8,698 nucleotides of DNA from Deltaproteobacteria bacterium (lineage in GTDB: Bacteria > Desulfobacterota > Desulfobacteria > Desulfobacterales > ETH-SRB1): contig JAFCZU010000188.1 in assembly GCA_019314185.1 (NCBI GenBank), forward strand, positions 1 through 8,698, read 5' to 3'. The notes under the pieces are model-generated. The model searched no databases and was not told where the DNA came from. It saw only the letters and a list, made by a program, of their open reading frames with translations. Position numbers and translations under genes: made by a program. This document shows, in pieces, positions 1-5,930 of this stretch; position 1 is the first letter of the stretch; each line of letters starts with the position of its first letter.

Positions 1-113
1 AAACCGGTTGCATTGATTCCTGAATGATGAACAAATACATCCTCGCCTTCTTCCTGCTCGATGAATCCATAACCTTTGCTGCTATTAAACCATTTTACAA
101 TTCCATTAGCCAT
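1..113 (-). CDS. csp: Cold-shock protein (CspA family), 5' part only
   Basis: A small single-domain OB-fold protein that binds single-stranded RNA and DNA and acts as an RNA chaperone in the cytoplasm. The first 37 codons are visible and the gene runs off the left edge; the family is usually 65-70 residues. The start reads [18 protein letters not shown], with RNP1 (KGYGFI) at residues 13-18 and RNP2 (VFVHHS) at 26-31, both intact. The ATG at 113 is preceded by a strong AGGAGG at 123-128. The gene is separated from phoU by a 312-bp gap and has its own candidate promoter and a leader of about 120 nt, so it is probably not part of the pst operon. Family assignment is secure. Which paralogue it is, and whether it is cold-induced, cannot be seen. 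Confidence 0.95.
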   Translation of the reverse strand, partial: MANGIVKWFNSSKGYGFIEQEEGEDVFVHHSGINATG

Positions 114-425
114 AGTTGACATCCTCCTTTCAAAAAATTCTCATAGTCCCAAACTTCAGGATGCCATTTTGACAAACGGATCTTTCCTTTAGCACGAAAC
201 CAGCCCGTCAATTAAAGACAAGCCATTATTGATTAAATAAATAATAACACTGATTAAGCGGAAAGCAAGTTTATTTTCGATTTTTCTCTGAAATAAAAGC
301 ATAAATTCGCCAGGCAACTGACCACTCTAATTCATTAAAACTTGACGCACAAACCCAATTTTCCTATACTTATCCTTCCCAAAAGCAAATTTTAAAACAG
401 CTAAAGTGTTATGATGATTTTTATT
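114..425. other. Intergenic gap between phoU and csp
   Basis: A 312-bp AT-rich gap without a credible ORF. It holds the csp ribosome binding site, leader and candidate promoter (241-268), and the 3' end of the pst-phoU transcript. I saw no convincing hairpin plus T-run terminator after the phoU stop codon, so how the operon transcript ends is not evident. Confidence 0.6.
241..268 (-). promoter_or_regulatory. Candidate sigma-70 promoter for the cold-shock gene
   Basis: On the minus strand a TTGCTT (-35; plus-strand 263-268) and a TATTAT (-10; plus-strand 241-246) are separated by 16 bp. Transcription from here would give a 5' leader of about 120 nt before the csp ATG. That fits the long leaders known for cspA-type genes, but no canonical cold-box was recognised. 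Confidence 0.5.
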
Positions 426-1082
426 TTAATGCTCTCGATGCCGAATAATTTCACCCTCAATTAAATAAATAACCTCTTCGGCAATATTGGTGGCATGATC
501 TGCTATTCGCTCAAGGTGGCGGGAAACCAAGAGCAGGTTGATCAGATAACTCACACGATCCGGGTGCTCGCCAATAGCCTGTTTGACCACATCATACGCT
601 TCATTCAGCAGATTATCCACTTCATTGTCCAAGGTGCAAACACGCAAAGCAAGGTCCACGTTCATGTTCACAAGTGCATCCAGGCTTTTCTTGAGCATGT
701 ATTCGCTCTTTTCCGCCATTAAAGAATAATCGAATGCAATGTCAAGCCTTTTTCGTTTCGAGATAATGCATACCCGTTCTGCGATGTTCACCGCCTCATC
801 TCCGATTCTTTCCAGATCATTATTGATTTTGATTACAGCTATAAGAAACCTGAGATCTATGGCAACGGGCTGATGCAGAGCCAGTATTTTTAAACATTCT
901 TCCTCTAATTCTACTTCAAACTCATCTATCTCATAATCACTCTTAATGATCTTTTTTGCAAGATTCGCATCTCTTGACTCGATGGCCTTGATAGCCATGC
1001 GAACACGTTCTTCGACCATGGCGCCAAGTGAGAGAGTCATCTTTTTTGTTTTTTCAAGTTCTCTTTGAAAATGTATGGTCAT
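426..1082 (-). CDS. phoU: Phosphate signalling/transport regulator PhoU
   Basis: An all-helical cytoplasmic regulator that links the PstSCAB transporter to the PhoR-PhoB-type sensor pair and restrains the phosphate-starvation response. At 218 residues it is close to the usual PhoU length. The two-fold internal repeat typical of the family is visible: DLERIGDEAVNIAE (89-102) and HLERIADHATNIAEEV (189-204), each closing a three-helix bundle with the metal-binding acidic/Asn pattern. A further acidic motif, SDYEIDEFEVE (48-58), is matched by LDNEVDNLLNE (151-161). The ATG at 1082 has GGGGA eight bases upstream. The gene starts 18 bp after the pstB stop and is the last gene of the operon. No sign of damage. 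Confidence 0.97.
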   Translation of the reverse strand: MTIHFQRELEKTKKMTLSLGAMVEERVRMAIKAIESRDANLAKKIIKSDYEIDEFEVELEEECLKILALHQPVAIDLRFLIAVIKINNDLERIGDEAVNIAERVCIISKRKRLDIAFDYSLMAEKSEYMLKKSLDALVNMNVDLALRVCTLDNEVDNLLNEAYDVVKQAIGEHPDRVSYLINLLLVSRHLERIADHATNIAEEVIYLIEGEIIRHREH

Positions 1083-1100
1083 GATAATTTTCCCCGTTTG

Positions 1101-1862
1101 TTATCCGAACCTGCCGGTGATGTAATCTTCTGTCTGCTTGAGTTTTGGTTTTGTGAAAATGGCATCGGTTTTATCTGCTTCAATAAGTTTTCCGAGGTAG
1201 AAAAAGGCCGTGATGTCTGAAACCCTGGCAGCCTGCTGCATATTATGCGTAACTATAATGATTGTGTATGTTTTTTTAAGCTTGTGGATTAATTCTTCGA
1301 TTTTCTGTGTAGCAATGGGGTCCAGAGCTGAGCACGGTTCATCCATAAGGAGAACATCCGGCTGAACAGCCATTGCCCGGGCTATGCAAAGCCGCTGCTG
1401 CTGCCCTCCCGACAGGCCAAGGGCTGATTTATGGATTCTGTCTTTTACTTCATCCCACAAGGCGGCTGCTTTAAGGCTTGTTTCCACCTGCTGAGTAATA
1501 TAAGCTTTGTCATTAATGGCGTTGACGCGCATGCCGTATGCAACATTTTCAAAAATGCTTTTTGGAAAAGGGTTGGGCTTTTGAAATACCATGCCTATTC
1601 GACGACGAAGTGAAACAACATCCACAGCTGGATTGTAAATATTCCGGTTATCCAGCAGAATTTTTCCCTCGATGCGGCTGTAAGAGATTAGATCGTTCAT
1701 CCGGTTCAGGCAGCGCAGCAGGGTGCTTTTTCCGCATCCTGACGGGCCGATAAAAGCTGTTACCTCATTAGCATAAACATCCAGTGAAATATCTGTCAGC
1801 GCCTTAAAATCTCTGTAAAAAAAATTTAATTCTTTTATTATAATTCTTAATGTTTTTTCCAT
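1101..1862 (-). CDS. pstB: Phosphate ABC transporter ATP-binding protein PstB
   Basis: The ATPase that powers phosphate import through PstC/PstA at the inner membrane. All ABC motifs are intact (numbering from the upstream TTG; subtract 4 for the ATG): Walker [10 protein letters not shown] (43-51), Q-loop VFQKPNPFP (Q98), signature LSGGQQQR (154-161), Walker B VLLMDEP (174-180) with catalytic Glu179, and switch His210. The ATG at 1862 gives 253 residues with a GGGA about six bases upstream. A TTG at 1874 would add four residues but has no ribosome binding site, so the ATG is preferred. It lies 226 bp from pstA, an unusually long gap filled by an inverted repeat, and is tightly followed by phoU. 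Confidence 0.97.
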   Translation of the reverse strand: MEKTLRIIIKELNFFYRDFKALTDISLDVYANEVTAFIGPSGCGKSTLLRCLNRMNDLISYSRIEGKILLDNRNIYNPAVDVVSLRRRIGMVFQKPNPFPKSIFENVAYGMRVNAINDKAYITQQVETSLKAAALWDEVKDRIHKSALGLSGGQQQRLCIARAMAVQPDVLLMDEPCSALDPIATQKIEELIHKLKKTYTIIIVTHNMQQAARVSDITAFFYLGKLIEADKTDAIFTKPKLKQTEDYITGRFG

Positions 1863-1945
1863 AGTCAATCCCAATCAACGGTATTTTCTCAATAAATCCG
1901 GGTAGCTAATTTCAGCTTGATTCTCAGTTGGCAAGTGTTTTATTC

Positions 1946-2014
1946 ACCACGAAGTTACGAAGAAACACGAAGTCATTGTTTTTTTTTATTGTAGTTCTTC
2001 GTGATCTTCGTGGT
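1946..2014. repeat. Long imperfect inverted repeat with ACGAAG motifs between pstA and pstB
   Basis: Left arm 1946-1964 (starts ACCACGAAG, then TTACGAAGAA) pairs with right arm 1995-2014 (TTCTTCGTGATCTTCGTGGT) with only a small internal mismatch, around a 30-nt loop containing a T9 run on the plus strand. An additional ACACGAAG lies in the loop at 1965-1972. The element lies inside the transcribed pst operon and could fold into a roughly 20-bp stem in the mRNA. ACGAAG-type repeats like this are, as I remember, scattered through deltaproteobacterial intergenic regions. Function is not known from the sequence; stabilising or processing the polycistronic mRNA (as the REP element does in E. coli malE-malF) is an inference. 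Confidence 0.85.
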
Positions 2015-2088
2015 AAAACAATCATAACGAAATGTTTGCTCACAGTTCTGAAACACAACTCATGCCCGGACTTTTTGAGAAGTTACAA

Positions 2089-2961
2089 TCAACGCTGCTT
2101 TTGTAATCGCGCCCTGTAAATGATTGCCATAAGGTTTAAGCCCAGAACAAGGACAATAAGCACAAGGGATGTCCCGTACTGGAGATGGCGGGTTGCCTCG
2201 ATTTCCGTGCCAGCGGTTGCCAGAACATAAATATGATAAGGAAGCGCCATGACTTCATCAAAAATAGATGACGGTAGAGAGGGTGTAAAAAAAGCTGCCG
2301 CAGTAAACATAATAGGCGCTGTTTCTCCTGCTGCCCTGCTGAGCCCTAAAATTCCTCCTGTAAGGATGCCGGGCAGGGCAGCCGGTAGGACTACCCGGTA
2401 AATAGTCTGCCATTTTGTGGCGCCAAGGCCGAGAGATGCTTCCCTGTAAGTATCCGGAACAGACCGCAGGGCCTCTTCGGTAGCTCCTATAATAACGGGG
2501 AGTGTAAGAACAGCCAGAGTAAGGGCGCCCGCAAGAATACTTACGCCCATTTTAAGATAAACCACAAAAAATGCCAGGCCAAAAAGACCAAACACAATTG
2601 AAGGCACACCTGCCAGGTTGTTAATTCCGAGATGGATTATTCGTAATATACGGCCTTGAAAGGCATACTCGTTAAGATAGATCGCTGAAGCAACGCCGAT
2701 CGGGATAGCCACAATAATAGCGCCCAGGCCCAGGCAAACAGTTCCGACAATGCAAGGAAAAATTCCCCCCTTAGTCATGGAATCCATTGGCGGCTGTGTA
2801 AGAAATGTCCAGGTGATGGCTCTCCATCCTCTTGACACTAAAAAATAGAATATGATCAACAGGGCAATGCCGTTAATGGCAGCAGACACCTTGAAAAAAC
2901 CAAACATAATGAACTGTAATAATTTGCGCCGGCCCTGAACGCGGTTTGAATTTTTAAACAT
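2089..2961 (-). CDS. pstA: Phosphate ABC transporter permease PstA
   Basis: Inner-membrane permease that forms the phosphate channel together with PstC. It has 290 residues, the normal family length. A first membrane helix is at about 26-43, followed by a periplasmic segment (about 44-67) and the five-helix ABC permease core. The EAA loop that docks on PstB reads EASLGLGATKWQTIYRVVLP (174-193), and LSRAAGETAPIMFT (207-220) is the usual PstA signature that follows. The ATG at 2961 is 14 bp after the pstC stop. The ribosome binding site is weak (GGAC about 12 bases upstream), so coupled translation from pstC is likely. The stop is at 2089, before the long repeat-containing gap to pstB. Confidence 0.96.
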   Translation of the reverse strand: MFKNSNRVQGRRKLLQFIMFGFFKVSAAINGIALLIIFYFLVSRGWRAITWTFLTQPPMDSMTKGGIFPCIVGTVCLGLGAIIVAIPIGVASAIYLNEYAFQGRILRIIHLGINNLAGVPSIVFGLFGLAFFVVYLKMGVSILAGALTLAVLTLPVIIGATEEALRSVPDTYREASLGLGATKWQTIYRVVLPAALPGILTGGILGLSRAAGETAPIMFTAAAFFTPSLPSSIFDEVMALPYHIYVLATAGTEIEATRHLQYGTSLVLIVLVLGLNLMAIIYRARLQKQR

Positions 2962-2975
2962 AACACAAAGTCCAT

Positions 2976-3887
2976 TTACAGGGTTGATGCGCCAACCTGT
3001 TTATATTTATGAGAGATATGATCCGCTGCCAGGTTAAAAAGCAGCGTGAAGAGAAACAGCACGACTGCTGTTGCAAACAGGGCATGATAATGTTCCCCCC
3101 TGAAAGGTGCTTCCGCCATTTCTGCGGCTATGCTTGCAGGCATGGGCCTGACCGGATCAAACAGGGATATGGGAACAATAGCCGCTCCTCCTGCAACCAT
3201 GAGTACCACCATGGTTTCTCCGATAGCTCTGGACATACCGAGAATAATTGCTGTTGTGATGCCGGAAAGGGATGCCGGCAGGATGACCCGTGATATGGTT
3301 TCCCAGTGAGTGGCGCCAAGCGCCAGGGAAGCTTCTTTAAGCTCTGTGGGCACGCTAAAAATGGCATCTTCCGAGATACTGCAAATAGTCGGAATAGACA
3401 TAAAGGCCAGCATTAATGATGCATTAAAAAGATTCAGGCCCGTGGCAACACCAAAGACCTCTTGAAGAAATGGAGCTATAATTACCATTCCGAAAAAGCC
3501 TATTACCACGGAAGGTAGCGCTGCCATAAGTTCCACAATCGGTTTGACCCATTGCCGAACATTGGCAGAGGCTGTTTCTGCAAGATAAAGGGCTGTCAGA
3601 ACTCCCAACGGAATGGAAATTAAGGAAGACACACATGTTACGGATAGGGAGCCGATAATCAGCGGAAAGATTCCGAAATCCGGAGGCTCATCAGTCGGGT
3701 ACCAGTATTGCCCAAAAACAAAATCCTTAACAGAAACCTCTTTGAAAATGGGAAGCCCCTCCATAAACAGAAAAATCGTAATTAATGCAAGGGTTGCTAT
3801 TGAAGCCAGCGAAATACAGAAAAATGTGATCCGGATAATCTTTTCAGTTCTGTATCTGCTTTTTCCGCTATGACTGCTTGTTGCCAC
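2976..3887 (-). CDS. pstC: Phosphate ABC transporter permease PstC
   Basis: The second channel-forming inner-membrane permease of the phosphate importer. It has 303 residues. The N-terminal cytoplasmic stretch (1-16) is followed by a helix at about 20-42. A periplasmic part (about 45-72) includes the family-typical FVFGQYWYPTDEPPDFGIFP, and the permease core follows. The EAA loop is EASLALGATHWETISRVILP (185-204), followed by LGMSRAIGETMVVLMVAGG (216-234), a PstC hallmark. The start is a GTG at 3887 with an excellent AAGGAG five bases upstream (plus-strand 3892-3897). The heptamer repeat array begins just upstream of that site. It shares an operon with pstS (135-bp gap) and pstA (14-bp gap). 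Confidence 0.96.
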   Translation of the reverse strand: MATSSHSGKSRYRTEKIIRITFFCISLASIATLALITIFLFMEGLPIFKEVSVKDFVFGQYWYPTDEPPDFGIFPLIIGSLSVTCVSSLISIPLGVLTALYLAETASANVRQWVKPIVELMAALPSVVIGFFGMVIIAPFLQEVFGVATGLNLFNASLMLAFMSIPTICSISEDAIFSVPTELKEASLALGATHWETISRVILPASLSGITTAIILGMSRAIGETMVVLMVAGGAAIVPISLFDPVRPMPASIAAEMAEAPFRGEHYHALFATAVVLFLFTLLFNLAADHISHKYKQVGASTL

Positions 3888-3899
3888 ACTTTCTCCTTG

Positions 3900-3927
3900 T
3901 TCAGGGTTCAGGGTTTAGGGTTCAAAG
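3900..3927. repeat. Tandem heptamer repeat, TTCAGGG type
   Basis: Four 7-bp units read TTCAGGG, TTCAGGG, TTTAGGG and TTCAAAG on the plus strand. The array sits in the pstS-pstC gap and ends three bases from the pstC ribosome binding site. Translated on the plus strand, such arrays give peptides of the type FRVQG, which I recognise as a common repeat-derived artefact in annotated deltaproteobacterial and related genomes. Confidence 0.8.
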
Positions 3928-3975
3928 GTTGTTGTTTTCCCAAATTGAGGAGCGAAACGATATCATTATTCAAAA

Positions 3976-4010
3976 TTCGATGTTGGACGTTCGATGTTCG
4001 ATGTTCATCC
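3976..4010. repeat. Tandem heptamer repeat, TTCGATG type
   Basis: Five 7-bp units read TTCGATG, TTGGACG, TTCGATG, TTCGATG and TTCATCC on the plus strand, preceded by ATTATTCAAAA. The array lies in the pstS-pstC gap, 49 bp from the TTCAGGG array and with the same period. Plus-strand translation gives SMLDVRCSMF-like peptides, a familiar repeat-derived artefact. Function unknown. Confidence 0.8.
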
Positions 4011-4022
4011 CTTACTTTCCTT

Positions 4023-4841
4023 TTAATACAAAGGCACATACCCTGCTTCAGATACATATTTTTGACCTTTTTCCGGATGCACTAAAAAGTTGATAAAATT
4101 AAGCGTATCGCCTTTCGGCCATCCTGGCGTGAACATATAGAGCGGTCTGCTGATGGGATAAGTTCCATTCAGAGTTGTTTCTGCCGATCCCTCAATATTG
4201 TTAACCCTCAAAGCTTTGACGGAACCGGTCATATAGCCGAGCCCTATGTAGCCGATAGCATTTTTATTCTGTGCAATGGCCTGCACAATAGCTCCGTTGG
4301 AAGCCTGGAGAAGCGCCCTGGGGAAAACCCTTTCTTTTTTCATGACTTTTTTATACCAGACCTCGTAGGTTCCGGAAGAGGTGTCACGGGAGATAACGAC
4401 AACTGGTCTGTCAGGTCCGCCAATCTGTTTCCAGTTTTTGATTTTACCCATATAGATGTCTTTAAGCTGAGTCATGCTGAGATTCATTATATTATTGCTT
4501 GGATGCACCACCGGCACGATACAGTCGTAAGCCACCGCAAAAGGAACCGGATATCTTCCCTTTTCCACAGCCAGTTTTACTTCCTTTTGTTTGATAAAGC
4601 GGGAGCTGTCGGCAATATCGGTCAACCCATCGATGAGCGCCTTTATTCCATTACCTGATCCGCCTCCTGAAATCGATATCTTTACATCAGGATTGTCTTT
4701 CATATACACTTCGGCAACCTTTTGGGCAATGGGCAATACAGTTGTTGAGCCTTTAATTACTATCTTTCCGGCCCAAAGCGGGTTAGCTGTAAAACAAACG
4801 GTCAGAGCAATTATTGATATTAAAAGAGTTCGTAATTTCAT
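4023..4841 (-). CDS. pstS: Periplasmic phosphate-binding protein PstS
   Basis: The soluble receptor that captures phosphate in the periplasm and delivers it to PstCA. It has 272 residues, shorter than E. coli PstS (about 346) but typical of the compact PBP-like family in anaerobes and Gram-positives. The signal peptide has an n-region MKLR, a hydrophobic core 6-18, and a probable cleavage after Ala24 (LWA|GK). The only early Cys (16) is not in a lipobox. Phosphate-loop motifs are present: GSTT (31-34), SGGGSGNGIKAL (58-69), DIADSSR (75-81) and SRDTSSGTYE (151-160). The ATG at 4841 has a strong GGAGG (plus-strand 4848-4852). First gene of the operon, downstream of the Pho box. Confidence 0.97.
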   Translation of the reverse strand: MKLRTLLISIIALTVCFTANPLWAGKIVIKGSTTVLPIAQKVAEVYMKDNPDVKISISGGGSGNGIKALIDGLTDIADSSRFIKQKEVKLAVEKGRYPVPFAVAYDCIVPVVHPSNNIMNLSMTQLKDIYMGKIKNWKQIGGPDRPVVVISRDTSSGTYEVWYKKVMKKERVFPRALLQASNGAIVQAIAQNKNAIGYIGLGYMTGSVKALRVNNIEGSAETTLNGTYPISRPLYMFTPGWPKGDTLNFINFLVHPEKGQKYVSEAGYVPLY

Positions 4842-4955
4842 TTTTTACCTCCAAGTTTTATGTGTTAAACGTAAAATACGTGTAACTGTTCAGCCATAAA
4901 GTCACCAGACATATAATATAATTCTTAATGCTCTGTGATTTCTTTGCATTTAAAC

Positions 4956-5010
4956 TTATCTGCGTTCACTTGTGTGAATCCTCCAAAGGCGGACAAGTCT
5001 GTGGCTGAAT
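4956..5010. repeat. Repeat-like element in the pstS leader with a small hairpin
   Basis: The stretch reads, on the minus strand, from GCCACAGACTTGTCC to TTCACACAAGTGAACGCAG. It resembles the widespread intergenic repeat with CACAGATTCACACAGATGAACGCAGAT-like wording that I remember from deltaproteobacteria and related phyla. It contains a 5-bp stem hairpin (TTCAC/GTGAA, loop of 4) at 4965-4978. It lies between the candidate pstS transcription start and the gene. Assignment to a repeat family is from memory. Confidence 0.5.
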
Positions 5011-5015
5011 ATCTA
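5010..5015 (-). promoter_or_regulatory. Candidate -10 box of the pstS promoter
   Basis: TAGATA on the minus strand lies exactly 10 bp downstream of the last Pho-box unit, the spacing expected when a bound response regulator replaces the -35 contact. It would start a transcript with a leader of roughly 160 nt before the pstS ATG. Confidence 0.5.
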
Positions 5016-5025
5016 CAAATACGTC

Positions 5026-5069
5026 AAAATTGTTAGATTCGTGTTAGAGTTATGTTAATATCCGGTTAA
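5026..5069 (-). promoter_or_regulatory. Pho box: four tandem 11-bp response-regulator sites upstream of pstS
   Basis: Read on the minus strand, four consecutive 11-bp units begin TTAACC, TTAACA, CTAACA and CTAACA (plus-strand positions 5059-5069, 5048-5058, 5037-5047 and 5026-5036), each followed by an AT-rich spacer. An 11-bp period of short direct repeats is the known architecture of PhoB/PhoP operators; the TTAACA core matches the Bacillus PhoP consensus more closely than E. coli CTGTCAT. It sits upstream of the whole pst operon and 10 bp from a candidate -10, so it most likely drives induction under phosphate limitation. The regulator gene is not in the window. Confidence 0.8.
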
Positions 5070-5256
5070 TGTACTTTTATAATCACCTCCTTCTTTTTAT
5101 ATAGAGTGTTTTCCATTTTGCGCATGCAGTGATCTGTTTCGAGCGTACTGAAATGTTTATATCGGGATTGTTAGGTTTTGATTGGAAAAGGAATAGGAGT
5201 TTGTTCAAAAATGATGGGCCGATTCTCAAAAATTAAAAAGCAGACCCCTTTTTTTG
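5070..5256. other. Divergent intergenic region between the Pho box and the PIN remnant
   Basis: No gene can be supported here. It contains an 11-base identity to the 16S rRNA 3' tail (ATCACCTCCTT at 5082-5092), i.e. a maximal Shine-Dalgarno on the minus strand with no start codon at a usable distance. A plus-strand open frame begins with TTG at 5178 but its first 40 codons resemble nothing I recognise. Confidence 0.5.
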
Positions 5257-5292
5257 TCAAAGTATTTGTTTTTAAAGCGAATAAAGGTATAA
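5257..5292 (+). repeat. 36-bp duplicated promoter-like element, copy 1
   Basis: Matches 5792-5827 at 30 of 36 positions, ungapped, including a shared ATAAAGGTATAA end and a shared TATTTG. It contains TTGTTT (5266-5271), a 16-bp spacer and TATAAA (5288-5293), so it reads as a sigma-70-type promoter. It lies directly before the ATG (5297) of the PIN remnant, with AAGG nine bases from that ATG as a possible weak ribosome binding site. Confidence 0.65.
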
Positions 5293-5296
5293 AGAA

Positions 5297-5519
5297 ATGC
5301 AGGAGAAAGTCGTCACAGTACTTGATTGGCAGAGTATGTCAGAAGCTTCGTTCTTCCGGCAGGCTTGATCCGGCAAATCCTCGTATTTACAACGACGTCT
5401 CTATTGCATTGCTTGCCAGGCAGATAGAAGCGGTAGTTGTGACGACAAATATCTCCGATTTTAAAAAGATCCATCAGGTAGTTGATTTCAAATTCAGGAA
5501 GGTAATGTTGCCATTATAG
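5297..5519 (+). pseudogene. PIN-domain (VapC-like) toxin remnant with its middle deleted
   Basis: PIN proteins are metal-dependent RNases, often toxins of type II toxin-antitoxin pairs. From the ATG at 5297 the frame reads MQEKVVTVLDW; VVTVLD fits a PIN N-terminus ending in the first catalytic Asp. That frame soon hits a stop. In another frame a clear PIN C-terminal half runs to the TAG at 5519: GRLDPANPRIYNDVSIALLA, then VVVTTNISDF, where NDxxIA carries the later catalytic Asp and TTNxxDF is the usual closing strand. About 60-80 residues of the usual 130-140 are missing, with a frame change near 5325-5330. No antitoxin gene is visible on either side. The C-terminal match is fairly confident; the N-terminal one is inferred from ten residues. 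Confidence 0.6.
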
Positions 5520-5629
5520 CAGGCCGACCATTCCCTAAAAAGGTTGGTGAACTGCAACAGAAATAGTCAAACTGTATACCAATTAATCAAGAAACTGTTT
5601 ACAATAAAATGTGCTGCAAAATTATGTGG

Positions 5630-5650
5630 TGCCCGTTTCCCAAACGGGCA
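5630..5650. repeat. Perfect 9-bp stem hairpin (TGCCCGTTT / AAACGGGCA)
   Basis: Arms 5630-5638 and 5642-5650 are exact reverse complements around a CCC loop. There is no T-run on either side, so it is a poor intrinsic terminator. It could be a REP-like palindrome, a protein-binding site or an RNA element. An alternative pairing of GGTGC (5628-5632) with GCACC (5658-5662) competes for three of its bases. Confidence 0.75.
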
Positions 5651-5791
5651 GATAAGAGCACCTGTCACTACAATCCGCCGATTGCCTTGCCCATAGCAAA
5701 ATTTATTAAGCACTTACAGATATTTCATAAAAAAATCGAAAACAGTTTTATACCTGTCAACCGGTTTTCTTGTCACTATCTCTGCCAGCCA

Positions 5792-5827
5792 TCAAACTAT
5801 TTGCTTTTGAAATTAATAAAGGTATAA
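5792..5827 (+). repeat. 36-bp duplicated promoter-like element, copy 2
   Basis: The partner of 5257-5292, with 30 of 36 positions identical and no gaps. Here the -10 is a perfect TATAAT and the -35 is TTGCTT, again 16 bp apart. Confidence 0.65.
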
Positions 5828-5828
5828 T
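5801..5828 (+). promoter_or_regulatory. Candidate sigma-70 promoter for the methyltransferase/helicase locus
   Basis: TTGCTT (5801-5806), a 16-bp spacer and consensus TATAAT (5823-5828). It would start transcription near 5835, about 95 nt before the ATG at 5931, and is the best promoter upstream of the two large broken genes. Confidence 0.55.
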
Positions 5829-5930
5829 TACCTTAAATTATGAAAAAATTGTGGGATTCTCACATTTCGTATTTTAGAATTATGAATGCTCTGCACGAAT
5901 GCTCCGGTCGGATAGTAGTGAGATCAATAG

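Larger units (their letters stand above)
5520..5930. other. 411-bp spacer without a supported gene
   Basis: Between the PIN remnant and the methyltransferase remnant. It holds a perfect hairpin (5630-5650), the second copy of the 36-bp promoter-like element (5792-5827) and the leader of the next gene. A 72-codon open frame at 5609-5827 lacks a ribosome binding site and any recognisable content. A 34-codon ATG frame at 5840-5944 overlaps the next start and is discussed separately. The spacer may be an eroded gene. Confidence 0.55.

Noticed and set aside
1863..1874. TTG at 1874 as the pstB start
   Set aside because: No ribosome binding site precedes it, whereas the ATG at 1862 has a GGGA at usable spacing.
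3009..3293. Open frames overlapping pstC, pstA, pstB and phoU on either strand
   Set aside because: They are shadows of well-supported genes, with unusual composition (for example Cys/His-rich) and no ribosome binding sites.
3900..4010. CRISPR or telomere-like array
   Set aside because: Seven-base tandem units without spacers do not fit CRISPR, and the TTTAGGG likeness is one unit of a degenerate bacterial repeat.
3870..4093. Two 71-codon plus-strand frames giving FRVQG and SMLDVRCSMF peptides
   Set aside because: These are translations of the heptamer arrays and overlap the ends of pstC and pstS; they are not genes.
4893..4915. E. coli-type Pho box (CTGTTCA...CATAAAGTCAC)
   Set aside because: Poor match with wrong phasing, and it lies downstream of the much better four-unit operator.
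5081..5092. 3' end of a 16S rRNA gene
   Set aside because: Only 11 bases match; the sequence before it does not resemble the conserved 16S 3' region.
5178..5296. First 40 codons of a TTG-started 113-codon plus-strand frame joined to the PIN fragment
   Set aside because: Lysine-rich sequence with no recognisable domain and no ribosome binding site; a better PIN N-terminus starts in another frame at 5297.
5609..5827. 72-codon plus-strand open frame
   Set aside because: Crosses the hairpin and the promoter-like repeat, has no ribosome binding site and no recognisable content.
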